In this document: in pieces, positions 48,301 to 59,032 of the stretch
Layout: the number at the start of each line of letters is the position of its first letter
Position numbering within the stretch: the stretch's first letter is position 1
Source of the DNA: Ptychodera flava
Lineage: Eukaryota; Hemichordata; Enteropneusta; Ptychoderidae
Assembly (NCBI RefSeq): GCF_041260155.1
Contig: NC_091948.1
Location: 1,104,001-1,168,000, forward strand
Direction of reading: 5' to 3'
DNA: 64,000 nt
The notes under the pieces: generated by a model
Told to the model about the DNA's origin: nothing
What the model saw: only the letters and a program-made list of their open reading frames with translations
Databases searched by the model: none
Translations under genes and position numbers: made by a program

Positions 48301-49046
48301 AGTCTCAATAAAAAAAGTAATAATATTGTTTTGGTGACGTGGCCTGTAGCTTGGTCGCTCGCGCCGGGAAGCGCTGTACTGGGATCAAGTATAGCTTTAT
48401 TAAAATCACATATTTTTATAATAATAACAGTTACTCTTACAATATTAAAGATAATATCACTGACGCAATTTTATCAGCTTGAACACATGATTCCGCCAGC
48501 ATAACAACCGTTTCCACACTATAAGTGACCACTATAGTCTATACTACAGATCTCCACACATACACGTACGTCGCGTCAGCACTTGTTGTCGAGTCACCAC
48601 ACCTGCAGCTGTGCCGCTGATCCGATTTACGTCCGTTTGCTACTCACCAGCATATCCCTGCACGAATGACTTTCAATAGCTAGCTGATCATTCTCCTTTT
48701 TCAATTCTCTGTTCTCGTCTTGGAGGTTGATAATTCTCTCTTCTAACGTCGCATGAAGTTTCTGTTGCTCGATCAATTTTCTGTTTGCCCCAACAAGATC
48801 CTGGGATATCACGTCATTGCGTTTCTCCAACGCACCCTTTTTGAAAACGGTGGCTTCATACTCTTTTTCCAGGAGTGAAGTTTTTGCTACTAGCTCCTTG
48901 TTTTTTGCAGAAACTGTCCAATAGTTGAAAGCGAGGATACATATAACGACTAAGAGTCCAACTACCACAAAAGGTGGTGATCTTGACGGCCTCATATGCC
49001 CTCGATTGTTAGCAGCCATGTTTCGGTCGCGTTCTTCTTCAAGCAT
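31321..49046 (-). CDS. GOLM1/GOLM2 (CASC4)-like Golgi type II membrane protein; 8 exons placed, at least 2 short exons not found
   Basis: Placed coding exons: 49046-48648, 45753-45699, 43900-42926, 36707-36625, 36399-36365, 35644-35564, 34964-34945 and 31700-31321 (stop). The N-terminus has a basic RPSRSPP stretch, one membrane helix at residues 25-43 and the family hallmark LAFNYW. A coiled coil follows (LEKRN, NLQDENRELKKEN), as in GOLM2/CASC4 and GOLM1 Golgi proteins. Exon 3 adds more coiled coil, then a Gln-rich block, and the last exon a very acidic tail. Phases agree across exons 1-3 and across the 36.7-34.9 kb group. Exon 3 (phase 1) does not fit the 36707 exon (phase 0), nor the 34945 end the 31700 start, so unseen short exons are needed in introns at 42.9-36.7 and 34.9-31.7 kb. 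The exon 3 donor (CAG|GTCTTT) is weak. The symbol is left open between GOLM1 and GOLM2. Confidence 0.8.
32165..32392. mobile_element. 228-bp TTAA-flanked MITE (piggyBac-like)
   Basis: TTAA-CCCTTTGATTGCC at the left and CTCAAAGGG-TTAA at the right. TTAA duplication plus CCCTTTGA termini fit piggyBac-derived MITEs. In the last intron found of the GOLM-like gene. Confidence 0.65.
32562..32593. repeat. Short hairpin
   Basis: TAGACCCTAAA and TTTAGGGTCTA are perfect inverted repeats of 11 bp around a 10-nt spacer. Confidence 0.8.
33306..33374. repeat. (CT)n microsatellite followed by (CA)n
   Basis: About 25 CT dinucleotides run into a short CACA-rich tract. Intronic in the GOLM-like gene. The poly-Ser/Leu frame through it is not a gene. 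Confidence 0.95.
38253..38404. repeat. 152-bp long hairpin (composite copy 2)
   Basis: Arms 38253-38320 and 38336-38404 pair almost perfectly (one bulge, a few mismatches) around a 15-nt loop TGAGACGAAGTCGAG. Outer ends GGTTATTACCC / GGGTAATAACC. A TIR element begins 4 bp to the right, mirroring the arrangement at 25.9-26.9 kb. Confidence 0.9.
38409..39219 (-). mobile_element. 811-bp element with 18-bp terminal inverted repeats (composite copy 2)
   Basis: Left end TATCATATACCCATGCCC, right end GGGCATGGGTATATGATA, a perfect inverted pair differing by one base per end from the element at 25910-26781. The CpG-rich interior has direct repeats CGCGCGACATCGCTG (near 38569 and 38816) and GCCATTTTGTTnGTTTAC (near 38767 and 39049). 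The 86-residue frame at 38928-39188 has no recognised domain. Intronic in the GOLM-like gene. Confidence 0.65.
40140..41017. mobile_element. 878-bp TIR element with CAGTCCGGG ends
   Basis: Left CAGTCCGGGTTATGTCCATA, then AGAGGATA; the right end is its complement with a 2-bp difference, giving TIRs of about 28 bp. The interior is GC- and CpG-rich on the left with two ATTACATATACnGTACG repeats near the right end. No transposase ORF. Intronic in the GOLM-like gene. Confidence 0.7.
41110..41790. repeat. 67-bp minisatellite, ten copies
   Basis: CATGGA starts recur every 67 bp from 41124 (41191, 41258, 41325 and so on). The unit contains CCATGGAGGTGTTGGCACAC and ATAGCATACATGTAGTAACA. Nine copies are nearly identical and the last carries a small insertion. 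The period is not a multiple of three; the series of 64-residue minus-strand frames is a repeat artefact. Intronic. Confidence 0.95.
43395..43735 (-). repeat. Coding CAG/CAA repeat: Gln-rich block of the GOLM-like protein
   Basis: About 110 residues rich in Gln inside exon 3, with a pure run of about eleven Gln and several copies of a degenerate QQQQYANQELQ / QQQQYGDQ repeat. Imperfect CAG/CAA mixing and in-frame duplications suggest growth by unequal exchange of a 30-33-bp unit. Human GOLM proteins have a Gln/Glu-rich region in the equivalent place, but the long pure run is lineage-specific as far as I can tell. Confidence 0.85.
44060..45690. other. Intron 2 of the GOLM-like gene, nothing recognised
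   Basis: Several short open frames on both strands, none with family motifs or splice context. No tandem repeat or TIR element recognised. Confidence 0.35.
46638..46920. mobile_element. 283-bp TTAA-flanked MITE (piggyBac-like)
   Basis: Left TTAA-CCCTTTTCCTGCCA, right TGGCAGGAAAAGGG-TTAA, a perfect 14-bp inverted repeat inside TTAA duplications. The interior has a second inverted motif (GCCAAGTC / GACTTGGC). No ORF. In intron 1 of the GOLM-like gene. Confidence 0.75.
46921..48600. other. Intron 1 of the GOLM-like gene, nothing recognised
   Basis: AT-rich sequence with chance ORFs only. The last 300 bp before exon 1 (48340-48640) are more CpG-rich, as expected beside a promoter-proximal exon. 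Confidence 0.35.
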
Positions 49047-49110
49047 GTTGATGTGTCAGGATTGTTGCGCATGCGCCCGAGTGTCAGACATGTAGTTCCG
49101 GTTGTTCCTT
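49047..49110 (-). promoter_or_regulatory. Core promoter of the GOLM-like gene with an NRF1 palindrome
   Basis: TGCGCATGCGCC at 49066-49077 matches the canonical NRF1 site (GCGCATGCGC), 20-30 bp upstream of the first ATG. A CCGGTTGTTCC motif follows at about 49098. No TATA box was seen. The placement suggests a broad TATA-less promoter with the site at or just downstream of the start. Confidence 0.55.
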
Positions 49111-49156
49111 ACGCTCACGACACTGGTCCACCAGTTACTGATCGTGGCTAGGTCTT

Positions 49157-49300
49157 TAGGGGTGGACCATTTGATATCCTGTGGGGTCTGGAAGATTTTA
49201 GAGGTTGCATTTTTTTTCGTACCTGATCCACTGTTAATTTTTTTTCACTCTCTAATTACTGGTAACTTTTTTTTCCTCGCACTCCTCATTTAAATACTTT
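49157..49300 (+). mobile_element. Degenerate end of the 59-61 kb type of TIR element
   Basis: GGGGTGGACCATTTGAT followed by TGGGGTCTGGAAGATTTT and three poly-T tracts separated by about 30-40 bp parallels the left end of the element at 59033. It sits immediately upstream of the GOLM-like promoter. Confidence 0.45.
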
Positions 49301-49887
49301 TTTCCAACAACAAATGTACAGTCCTCTACTGTGTGCGACAGAGTAACATCATAGACTGTCTATGGTACTCTGTGTGTGTGCGGAGTAAAATGTTGCACAT
49401 TAGAAAATCAGTTGGAAGACAATACTTGTACATATATTTACCATTTACCATTTATCAGTTGGAACAAAATACTTGTACATATATTTAGGGAGGGGTTCCA
49501 ACTTTCGAAAATGGGGTGACCCCCCTTCCAACTTAGGTAGTAGTTCAATTGGCGTTTGTCATCCATCTATGCATCTACCACGAGCGCAAGTTGTGCAACT
49601 TATTGAATGTGTATATATAGTTGGTCAGGGTAATCACACGATTTAATACAGATGTCGTTTCCGAAAAAATACGAGATACTCTGAGGGAAAACCACAGCAG
49701 GAAAGATTTACAATATAAATTCCATCGACAGAAAGAGACACATTCATAGTGATTTTTTCCTGGACGTATGAGAAGGAAATTATTGTGGCAAAATTTTTCA
49801 TGATGGTAATCGATCGGTGCAATTGAACAAGGTTACCAATTTTCTTGCATTTGTAATGAACAGCTCCGCATTATATTTCTCAGGCAA

Positions 49888-51617
49888 GGGAGCGTTCAGT
49901 TATTACGGCCGGGGGTGGGCCGGCAAAATCCGGGGGGGGGGGGTTCACCTTAAATTTGAAAACTGCAAAGGGGGTTCATATATTTTTCAAACAGCTCAGA
50001 GAGGGGGGGGCACTTAATATTCATAAGTATCCATCTCGTCAAAAAGCAGTTTCAGTGTTCAGAAATATTCTGAGAGATAAAAATGATTCGCTGCATGATT
50101 TCACTCTCTGAAGTCATTTAACTGTAAATCTGAACAAAAGTATAATTATCTGTCACATGAACATCTTGACAAGGCAACTCTGAGGCTTGTCTTTTTGTAA
50201 ATTGAGCTCACTGAGGGCAATGAACAATTACTATTACTTACATATTACTAAGAGATATTGCAAGTTTTGTCAGAGAAATTATTTAACAGTTACCTGTAGA
50301 CTACTAGTACCATAAAAAGTGATATTATACTTTTAGGTGAAATTCCAATATCATAATTGTTGTCAACATCTGAACTTTCAAATACCTTGTTTGAATCAAG
50401 TACATTTATATCAATTATCAAACACCCATAAAAGCACAAATTAATTTAGTCTAGATGATTGTAAAAAAATTATTCATAGTTTTCTCATAGACTCCAATGT
50501 ATAGTGAATCAACATTTCAGTGAAATTCTAAAATCCAATTTCTTGCATACCTATCAACCTTTAACCATCCTAGTTACCTAAGTACTTTAAAATAAATTAT
50601 CAAACGTCCATAAGATAGCTTGAATTGGAAAAAAATATTCATAGTTTCCTCATAGACTACCATGTATGGTGAATCAACATTTCGGTGAAATTCTAAAATC
50701 CAATTTCTTGCACACGTATTCATTTGTAACCACCCTAGTCTAATCTAAAACATTAATGTTAATAATCGAGAGTACATAAATACACAGATTTACCTATTTT
50801 TGTATTTGAAAAACATTATTCATAGTTTCCTCATAGACTCCAATGTATAGTGGATGAACATTTTCAGTGAAATTCCAAAATCAGATTTCTTGTACACACA
50901 ATATGCACCTTTAGCCATCATATTATAATCAAGTACAATTAGTTAATTATTCAACATCTGCATATGCACAAGTATAGCAAGTTTTTCATTGGAAAAAAAT
51001 TATAAACTCCCATGTATAGTAGATGAACTTTTTTGGTGAAGTTCTAAAGTCAAATTTTTTGTCCACATACCAGTTGTAACAACCCTATTCCAATTAAGTA
51101 CTTTTATGTCAATTATTAAATATCTATAAATGCATAGATATAGTTTTGTATTGAAAAAGTATTACATAGTTTTCTCATAAACTACCATGTATAGTGAATC
51201 AACATTATCAACAGCTGATTATCAAAAAATCCAAATATCAAAATTTTTTACACACACGTTTGCGCAAAATATTGCGATCCACCCATAATTTCTGTCCGAT
51301 CCCTTTGAGGGGTAATTTCAAAATTATAGCAAGTCAAAAGGGGAAATTTGAACATTAACACCTTGTGAGTAAGGAGGGTCATTTGAAAAAATCTGAGATT
51401 TTTTTTTTTATTCTATCGCCTCCCCCTCCAGAGGTGTATGTGTGTGCAGCTTTACTCAAGCAATGTGGGGGGGGGGGGGGGGGAGTAATTAAATTTTTGT
51501 CATCTTAAAAGGGGGTCATCAATTTTTTGGTGCAATGGGTAGGGGGTTCACTTATTTTGACTGATGCGCAGAAAAAAGTTCCCGGCCCAGCCCCGGCCAT
51601 AATAACTGACTGCTCCC
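49888..51617. mobile_element. 1.73-kb TIR element with internal repeats of about 175 bp
   Basis: The left end GGGAGCGTTCAGTTATTACG and a GGCCGG-rich stretch match the complement of the right end (GGCCATAATAACTGACTGCTCCC). G-runs at 49932 and 51467 lie just inside the ends. The core has about five diverged tandem units with TCATAGACTCCAATGTATAG, GTGAAATTCTAAAATC and TTTCTTGCACAC, starting near 50480, 50650, 50820, 51000 and 51175. No transposase ORF. Confidence 0.7.
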
Positions 51618-51639
51618 TAAGCATTGAGAGACAGGCTTT

Positions 51640-54600
51640 TCACTATGTGGAGCAGCATCTTCGCGGACGATGCTGGAGCATACGACACAGGCATCCGTGG
51701 TAGGCTGTCACCTGCAAACTCATCTCGTATTTTTCCTCGAAGTGGCTAATTCCAAACTATCCAAATGCTCTCGGTTTATTGTTGATCTCATTCACATGTA
51801 TGAAAATTGCTATTTGTGCCTAATTTGGTTTTGTTTTTGATACAAGAATCCTCTCTGATAGTTTTTAAATATTAAAAGTTTGTAGACCTCCCAGGTGAAT
51901 GCATTTATAATATATAATTTTCTCCATTGAGAGATGAACTCGCAATGCTATGTTTTCGAGGATGTTTTACATAGCTTCGGACCAAACTGTTTTTGTTTGC
52001 TACTGGCCATTAGTTTGTAACTTCAATAAGTTCCTGCAAGTGAAGACACAGTCGAACAAGGAGTAGACTAAATAGTCTAAGAAATATGATATCATGATAG
52101 GTATGATATCAAATATAATTCGTAAACGGATTTTATCAAGACAAGCTGAGCAGAAAAGAAGCTGTACCCCGATGTAATACCGACCTGAAAACGATTCTAT
52201 TGATAATATATTTTATAATTATGATATTAATATCATATTCCTTAGGCCCTATACTATTCACCCCAAGTTCGCTTGTGGTGAATGTGTTTATGACGTCATA
52301 TCTAAAACTTGCGAACAAATCCAAAAATGTATGGCTGACGGGTACCCTGACGCCATGCTCTCAATTTTTCCTGTTTTTCGCTGTCCTAAAGCCAATCAGA
52401 ACGTCCCAATTTGCCACAACCTGAACAACTCTCCCTCTTGCCAGGTGCTGGACCTTTACTAGAAGTTATAGAACAGCGCAGCCAGCGACAGAATTGGGGC
52501 ATTGCAGGGAACCAGACTGGAAGTCTATTGGTGACAGGGATCACTGGGGGTCACCGAACACCCCATATCTCTACGAAATTTTATGTTTTAATTCTTAACT
52601 TTCTGCTAAAAAAGAAATACTTTTTCAGCATCGAATATTTTGTGCGAACTACTTCTCTGGAGTGAATTTTTACTTACGAGAATTGCTCTATATGGCTCGG
52701 GGAGAGGGGTAGGCATAAGCCTACTATATCCCCCTACTATGCTTGAATAAAATCCATAAAATTACCTTGTTTTGGAAAGCTTGGTTATTGCTGTTCACAA
52801 AACATTCGTTAGGTGTAGCAAAACAAATATCACCTTTTGGAATACGTTGACGTTAATGGTTACTGGGTAATTTTGATCGCTACGCTATCAATAAAGTGTC
52901 TATTCGGTTAAGCCTTAATCTACACAGCCATAGTATTGTGTATTGCGCTACTTGAAGTGGTATTAAAGTTGGTAATTCAAACTGAGGAATACATCGTGAC
53001 TTTCTCTTCAGAAAGATGTACACCGTAGTCGTTCAGTAAATGATTGCTGGTTGTCCTGGGAGCCACCAGCAGCAGCAGAAGTGGCACTGGGTGTCAGATC
53101 CGAGCCAGTATCGATTTTTATGAAACTGAAATGTATGTAAGTTTGTCTTTTCAGTCACTGAATATTGCTGAACAAATTTACAGGATTTCAATTTCATTGA
53201 AACGCATAACGAATGCGAAAGGGCCCTCTCCTTGGACCACTCGACGTATTCGAGCAGGGAGATTAGGTACGGTTAGCGGTTCAATCATCCAAAAGAGCGC
53301 CACCAACCTATTCTCCTCGAAAACAGCGCCCAATAAGAATTGAACCAACTTTTCATGCTAGTTCTCATGAATGTACAAAATTTATTCTGTATTTTAAGAG
53401 AGCGATTTGCAAAAGCATTTTTACGAATGCTTTAGTAGAACTGATATATTAGGAAATCGACGATTGAACGACGATACTAACACTCCGGATCATGACTTTC
53501 ACCTATAAATATTTTGCGGGGGGGGGGGGGGGGGGGAACAGGGGGAATGGATCGCAAATCGTCTGCCGGGACAGGGGGATTTGATCGCCACAAAACGCGT
53601 GTCTAGAATTTGGTTGATATCAAGTCCTAAATTATAATCTACTTTTAGTCTCTATTTTAAATACTCATGGGTATTTGACATATTTTTTGTATTTTGTGGG
53701 TGGGGTCGGAATTTAACATGGTTTTGGAGCATTGGTAGGCCCGCACTCTCCCAGGTTAAGCAATGATATGTGCATTGATGTTCATAGCCTTTGTAAAGCA
53801 GTCAATCGTACGACACGACAGTTGTCACATGAAGGACTGCAAATCAGCGCGTACTGCATAGACTACCACTACCAATGTTTCAGATTGCACATACCGTCCT
53901 CTATGTAGCGAAAAAAAGGAAAATCATGACACAAAACCCTGCCTTGCGTACCAAGTCATTTTCCCTGTCATATTCTTTCCCACAGTGTGCAAGAATTGAC
54001 TTATCACAAAGTCGTCGTTGGAGGCCTTCCTACCTCAATTTTACGTCACGGTATCTTTCGTATCATGTGCATCCATCATGAGTACTCTTTTTCTTGTTTT
54101 CTGACGATTTCGCACCTGGTAATTTTTAGGCTTTATTCTTGTACATGACTTTTCTTTCATACAAAATGACCACTGGAAAATCTAGTTTAGATTTGCTTGT
54201 CAAGTCCCAATAGCTGCAAATTTTATGCATTATTTTCATGATTTTATTTTTAAACCAAAGTTGGTTCGTGTAAATATGCTAACTGAAGGACATGTATACA
54301 AGTATCGCTGCTCGCTGAGTTGGACCATGCTTACACGTTTTAACAGGTTAAATAATAAACGGGTGCCGCACTCATAAAATGGCGCCCCACCGAAAAGTAC
54401 AAAAAATGCAGTATTTCCTGTACATACACATCGTGATCATACCAGAAACAAGCATCATGATGGCATTTACTTGAATACACAACACACGATTGCCAAGATG
54501 TTGTTGTTGTTGTTGTTATGTTTATTTTTTCTGTCAAATGATTAGTTTTTGAAAATGGCGGGGCATCTAAAATGATGTTAAAGCGTTTGAATTTACATGC

Positions 54601-56420
54601 CACTTTCGACACTTATGACAATGTTATACACTTTTTCAGTCTTTAATGGGTCTTATTCAAAGAAAGCACTTGGAAAACTAGGGATATTTTCAGTATGTTA
54701 CACATTCGCAGCTATTGAGGCTTTAATGACAAATATAACAGTCCCGGTTCGACAGAGAAAAAAAATATTTTCGAGCCCAAGAAAAATGTATTCCAAGTTG
54801 TGCAAGATAAAACAGATTTATTTCATCTTTGCAATGGCACGTGCGAATTTTGTAGAACTCACAGTATATAGTAAAGTGCTTTGCATTAAAAAAGGACTGT
54901 GTCCGGAAAAGTTACCATAGGTTTGTGTTTCGCTTGTCTTTGTAAAATTGACGCATCGGTGCGCTAGACATTGCCGCCACTTTTTCAAGAGTACTGCCAC
55001 TAATCTACTCATATATAAACTATAAACATTTTTTCAAGACTTTCGCCGATAGATATTTTAATTTCTATCAATATTGTGGTCGAAAGTCTCTCTAGTAAGT
55101 GTATTTCATAAGCCCGGGAAACGGGCTTGAGGTAAGAACTCTTAACTTTGTATGCATGGTATGTATAAGCAGCCGAAAACGCGTTTCCTGAGAACGTTGC
55201 CCGGAGAACGTTTCCGGTGACCCCTGAAAGGGAACGGTTTTAAGTTTCCTTGCGGAAAGTTTGATCAAAAGTTTGTCTTTCATTTTCAAGGCGCGTACTA
55301 CCTTGGTAACGAGTTATTAAAAAACGAGTGACATGAAATTGGCTACGGAGTATCTTTATTATACCATCCACAGCATTGTGTACCATGCAACCCCAGTTGC
55401 TACTTTGGTGACAGCTAGTTAGCAGAAGTTAATTAATTACCACTCGAGAGATTTTGGTGTTAATGATATTCACATATGATATTCATGATACAAATTTTCA
55501 TTGAATTGGCTTCAAAGATCTCGATTTTCCCTCAGACTTGACGCAAGGCCAAAAAATTAAGAATGACGGGTGTTCTTAAAATAAAGATACGCCAAATACA
55601 GCTCGTAATAAACTGTGTATTTACCACTGGCAAGTGTCTACCACAACACTATCGCACGTTATCATGGTTTCGGCAAATATTTTCAAATACAAATTTCGAT
55701 CATGTGAGAAAAGCTCTTCTACTATTTGGTAGCAATTCCGATCAACAAAGAGTGCCATTTTACCTGCTGTAAAAAGCTCACGGTACATTGACAACGCATG
55801 CGTGGACACAAAGTTTCATCATCATTGGGATGGACCTGAAATCAATTATTTGTTCAGAGAATGTTTGTCGGTGATGAAAGACACGGTGCCATTTTCGGTA
55901 CACTTTATATCAGAAATACAGTGGAGAAGTCGTGACTATTGATTTGAGAACAACTGAACTGATTAAAGTCAAATGTTGTCGAATAATATTAACCGGACTA
56001 GTCTTTTGAACTCTATTTTACAGAAAATTAAACATCAATCACTTGGACAAACCGCAGACAGCTGAAGCTAGAAGCATTTGTTTATGGTTTGTGAAGCACT
56101 TATTGTGGATGTTATTTGTCTGAAAGCAAACCCGTGTTAGTTGGTTTTCACGCTGTTGTCCCAGTGCACACTACACAAATGAATTCACCACACCAGTATA
56201 AGCTGGCATTTACTTTTGGTATTAAAAATAATTAAACAGTAAAACTTTTCAAAATAAGTTGTTAATAATATCACGCATTCACGAAAATCGAATATTTAAT
56301 CAACTCCGGTTCTGATTAACTTGATTGCAGGATGGAGGACGCCGATACAGACACAGATGTATCTTGATCACCATATGGCGGAAAAGCAACATCTTTATTG
56401 TATTACTGTGTTGCAAATAT
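51640..56420. other. Intergenic stretch with no recognised gene
   Basis: Only chance ORFs (up to 107 residues, 54597-54920) without family motifs. A G-run of about 19 occurs at 53518-53536 next to GAACAGGGGG repeats. Complementary short motifs (AATGGCGCCCC near 54378, GGCGGGGC near 54558) could be old element ends, but no full TIR was established. Confidence 0.35.
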
Positions 56421-56425
56421 TAGTC

Positions 56426-56779
56426 AGGGCTCCATAGAGAGCTAAGCCGAGCATGTGAACACCCTACATGAGCAAAAAAAACATTAGGCTGAGCGTGAAA
56501 ACGCCCTACATGAGAGAAAAAAACATTGGGCTGAGCACGAAAACACCCTACATGAGTAAAAAACATGTTGCATTGTGGGTATTTTCAAGATGGCAGCCGC
56601 CATGACAGCCTGCACTGAAAGCTCTGGTGAGTACATATTTTGGTTGATTTTACCGTTGAGAAATATTATTTGGGAAAAATAAAAACATCAGAGTATGAGG
56701 CAGTGTTTCAAGTGTCTATGCACATAGTTCATTACATAGCAGAAGCTCAAACTGCAAAGATTACTTCAACACAAAATCA
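56426..56779 (+). repeat. 354-bp inverted duplicate, left copy, with first-exon-like motif
   Basis: Nearly identical in reverse complement to 61751-62104. It contains three degenerate tandem units (GAAAACACCCTACATGAG type) at 56446-56560, then CATTGTGGGTATTTTCAAG, an ATG in a YY1-like AAGATGGCAGCCGCC context at 56590, and a strong donor GCTCTG|GTGAGTAC. This resembles a gene's core promoter plus a short first exon. The frame from that ATG to the donor encodes only about 12 residues, and a possible acceptor near 57800 leads quickly to a stop, so no protein is claimed. Confidence 0.75.
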
Positions 56780-57133
56780 CTTAGTGGGTTAGGATAACAC
56801 ATGCATGCCTTAGCTCTGCATGGCAGGGCTGTGTGTTACCGGCGTTATACGGTATATGGTGGGAGGCCGTATAACGCTGGTAACACACAGCCCTGCCATG
56901 CAGAGCTAGCATTGCCTCTGAACATAGAGCTATCAATGCTCTGGAGCACTGCAAGAACTTTCTTACACACTGCACAGCAGACAAGCGATGCATGTAGTCT
57001 CTTGTACACTGTACAGCTCAAATGTTTTGGAAGTTTACAGCTACAGTCATTCACCTACTTCGAGTTTTAGAGCTGAAGTAATTATTACAGTTTGAGCATC
57101 TGAGATGTAATGAACTGTGCATAGACACTTGAA
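56709..57133. repeat. Inverted-repeat element with a nested 42-bp-arm hairpin
   Basis: Outer arms of about 60 bp (CAAGTGTCTATGCACATAG at 56709; the complement ends at 57133) surround a central hairpin. That hairpin has 42-bp arms at 56811-56852 and 56867-56908 and a 14-nt loop (TATATGGTGGGAGG), with a single G-T type mismatch. It overlaps the right end of the 354-bp inverted duplicate. Confidence 0.75.
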
Positions 57134-57139
57134 TGCATA

Positions 57140-59030
57140 ATGCTGAGTCAGATTGTGTCCTACATATACATTAATATGATTTAAAATATGTCACTTTTCA
57201 TTCAAGATAAGGATTATTGAAAAAAGTCTCCAAAATATCAATGTGCTTGCTATTTGTCGTGCATCATGTGCATGTTTGTGTGAGCTGTACTATTTAGCAG
57301 AGAATTAGAGAGCTATTAAAAGGCAGTGAACACTATATTAGAGAAAATACATGTATCATTGTGCTAATGATGGTAACCTTCACCCACCAATGTTAAGAAT
57401 AGCTACAGGTCAGAATGATCATCAGCTTTATTAATGCCGTGAATATTTGGAATTCCATTGCCCATCTATTCGAAACAGTCAAACTTGTCGACTTTTAAAT
57501 CAAAATTAAATGAATATCTTTTCATGATGTACTGTATGAAGGTTCAGATCTGGATTTGCCTGTCATAGTCTTTGACATTTTCTTTTTTACTCTCTCTGCT
57601 CCTGTATTTTTCTAGAGGTCCAAATTTTAAATTATGGTACAGGTAACCATAGCTAGCTGTTGTGATGTAACTGTCTTGTTAGCAGAAACTAATCAAATTT
57701 GTACTCAGTAACTTCACAACAATCTACAGCTGAACTTGACATATATCATCAAAATTAAAATATTTTATAACTCATGACAGCTTCTCTTTTGTTTTCCAGA
57801 ACCACTTGTTTGAGAGGAAAAAACAGAAGATGAGCAAGACACAAACCAGTTGGGATGTCTCACTTAGATGAGGCAGCAAAAAGGGGGGGGGGGAGTTTTG
57901 ACACAGGGTGTTTGACATTACCACAATCTCAATGGGAAATTTAATTTGTTGATTAGAATTGGAAAAAGTTTGAAAAAATTAAGGTCATAGGATAATTTCA
58001 CCATCAAAACAGCCAGTATGGCCCAGTTTTGCTAGCTTTCAGCACATACATTTTACATGTTAGAAGATACAGTGCTTGACTTGTCACATTCATTTATTAT
58101 TTTGGAATAATTGATGAATCAATACAGTTTTTGTTTTCTACTAATTGCATGTATGCTATATTAGTAGTTGAAGACCCTGGGTTATTGGCACAGATAGTTT
58201 TTGGCACTGATCAAAATGGCAAAACTTGTAAAACTTGATAATAAAATCATATTTGTGGACAGTGTGTAACACATTAATCAAGTATGTCCTCAGTCTTTTT
58301 TATGTTGTCAAACACAGATTCTAGCATTTTGTGTAATTCCAAACCTAATGCCAGAGCAAGCATGCTGAGGAGAATGCAAGAGGACTTGCCATGGAAGTCA
58401 ACAAAAGTTAATGTGTTTCTACTCATTGTAACCAGTAATGATTTGATCACTGAGGTGTAACTCTGATAAACATAATTAGTTATTGGTAACCCCTGCCTGC
58501 ACTATTATCCTAAATCCAATCAACAGAGGGTCATATTCTCTGATTGACTTCCAGGGTAAGCCAGTTGCATATTGTCTACGGTTGGTTATCCAGTACAAGG
58601 TTGGAAGCAATAGTGCAAAACTAAACTTGGGTAACGTTAAGAAATCCAAAGATGATACTGGACTAGGTACCGGTACATATACGATGAAATGAAAGTAAAG
58701 TAAAAAATAGTGACTTTCCCTTCAATTCACCAGCACTCTCACATTTTATGAAATACCAGAAACTAATAATATTTTATGGAAAAGATTTATTTTTCACTTA
58801 TTTATTCAAATATATTTACTTCTTGCAAAGTAAATGAAATCATGTTATTGAAACTAAATAATATGAAATAAACAGAATATAATAATATAGAACTGTATGA
58901 AACAGCAAGTGTAGCCCTTTTCCTGAAAGAACACATCTCCATAAATATGCCAATAAAACTCCCTGTCCGAAGCAGACTTTGGTGCTGCAGAATACAAAAC
59001 AAGACCATGTTGGCTTTTACTCTACTAGGA
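57140..59030. other. Intergenic stretch with no recognised gene
   Basis: No ORF with recognisable motifs. A G-run of 11 occurs at about 57883. The 69-residue frame at 58483-58692 is unrecognised and isolated. Confidence 0.35.
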
Positions 59031-59032
59031 TA

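Noticed and set aside
53518..53536. Long G-run as a telomere- or quadruplex-type functional element
   Set aside because: Isolated here, without paired TIRs, and long homopolymers are prone to slippage. No claim made beyond listing it.
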